A stretch of 64,000 bases of DNA from Tetrahymena elliotti 4EA (lineage: Eukaryota > Ciliophora > Oligohymenophorea > Hymenostomatida > Tetrahymenidae). The translations under genes and the position numbers were made by a program. The stretch lies in assembly GCA_000231825.2 (NCBI GenBank), contig JH720358.1, forward strand, positions 33,242-97,241, in the 5' to 3' direction. Below the pieces are notes generated by a model. That model saw only the letters and a list, made by a program, of their open reading frames with translations. It ran no database searches and was not told the origin of the DNA. Positions 63,550 to 64,000 of this stretch are shown piece by piece (position 1 is the first letter of the stretch; each line of letters begins with the position of its first letter).

Positions 63550-64000
63550 ATGATGGGTTCTTCAGCTTCAACTTCAATAAACTCAGATGTTGCTAATGGA
63601 AAAGGATGGAAAATAGATAATTTAAATATTAAAAAATTATCTTAAGATGTAAATATCAATTTTTTTTTGCTAATAAATAAAATTAAATATTAAATTTATA
63701 GGAAAAGTAGTTAGCTTTAAATGAGAAGCATACTGTGTTAGTTACTGGAGCTAATGGGTTTTTAAGTAGTTATATTATCAAATATTTGCTTTAGTTAAAC
63801 TATAAGGTGATAGGAACTGTTAGAAATGTAGCTGATAAATAAAAATATTCACATTTATATGATATTATTCCATAGAAGTATCATAATAAACTTTCTTTTG
63901 TTTAAGCTGATCTGACCTCAGAAAACGGTTGGGATGATGCTGTTAAGAATTGCTAATATGTTTTACATGTAGCTTCCCCATTTAATTATGAAGCTAAAAC
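63550..64000 (+). CDS. Extended SDR, NAD(P)-dependent reductase/epimerase family, 5' part
   Basis: Exon 1 is 63550-63648 and exon 2 runs from 63702 past the window edge; the 53-nt intron (GTAAAT...TATAG) keeps frame. The start is a double ATG. After a ~40-residue leader comes the nucleotide-binding signature VLVTGANGFLSSYIIKYLL (TGxxGFxxS/G) of the Rossmann fold, then KVIGTVRNVADKQK. VQADLTSENGWDDAVKNC and YVLHVASPFNYEAK follow, the pattern of dihydroflavonol-4-reductase/cinnamoyl-CoA reductase-like extended SDRs. The Arg in TVRN suggests NADPH preference. The catalytic YxxxK lies outside the window, and the substrate cannot be inferred. Confidence 0.88.

Overview
The window reads as nuclear DNA of a hymenostome ciliate, most likely Tetrahymena or a close relative. 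It is very AT-rich. TAA and TAG occur throughout every recognisable gene at positions where glutamine fits, and TGA is the only terminator, so a standard-code scan fragments all genes. Introns are short and AT-rich with GT...AG ends. The family content also fits: immobilization antigens with GPI-type tails, kinases with ribonuclease-inhibitor-type leucine-rich repeats (LRRs), and giant cysteine-rich membrane proteins. All gene models below use the ciliate code (TAA/TAG = Gln). They were made by eye, so splice sites are approximate where stated. No tRNA, rRNA, CRISPR, transposase or origin was recognised.

Layout. 1-393 is the 3' end of an immobilization antigen gene. About 4.6 kb of non-coding, internally duplicated DNA follows, then a frameshifted second antigen copy (4985-6408). 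A third, tiny antigen relic lies at 45570-45615. 7725-9308 encodes an LRR-like protein and 10296-11738 a five-exon unknown gene. 12422-20350 is a minus-strand cluster: two ~300-aa helical paralogs flank a GH19 chitinase and a small secreted glycoprotein. A decayed duplicate of part of this cluster (16100-17450) carries a fused remnant of two of its genes. 20794-21450 (minus) and 21672-22498 (plus) form a divergent pair. The second is a membrane-protein frame broken by two or three TGA codons.

23751-35875 is a giant gene of about 3,897 residues: signal peptide, cysteine-rich modules, a long extracellular propeller/beta-helix-like region, a multi-pass membrane domain and a Gln/Asn/Ser-rich cytoplasmic tail. 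37729-38754 is a probable membrane protein. 40616-45342 is a cytosolic carboxypeptidase of the tubulin-deglutamylase family with a 566-nt intron. 46190-51211 holds two decayed protein kinase genes, the second running into an array of nine LRR exons, each between introns of similar sequence. 52384-53440 (minus) is a queuosine-salvage nucleosidase (Qng1/DUF2419), preceded upstream by TGA-interrupted coding-like sequence. 54661-58041 is a TPR-like protein. 59340-61560 is a second, orphan LRR-exon array. 62416-63099 (minus) is pyroglutamyl-peptidase I. 63550 to the end is the start of an extended short-chain dehydrogenase/reductase.

The genes do not form one pathway. The recurring theme is local duplication followed by decay, seen in surface antigens, secreted proteins, kinases and LRR exons, between stable single-copy housekeeping genes (carboxypeptidase, Qng1, pyroglutamyl-peptidase, SDR). 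This could be a macronuclear gene-family region or micronuclear DNA; the sequence alone does not decide.
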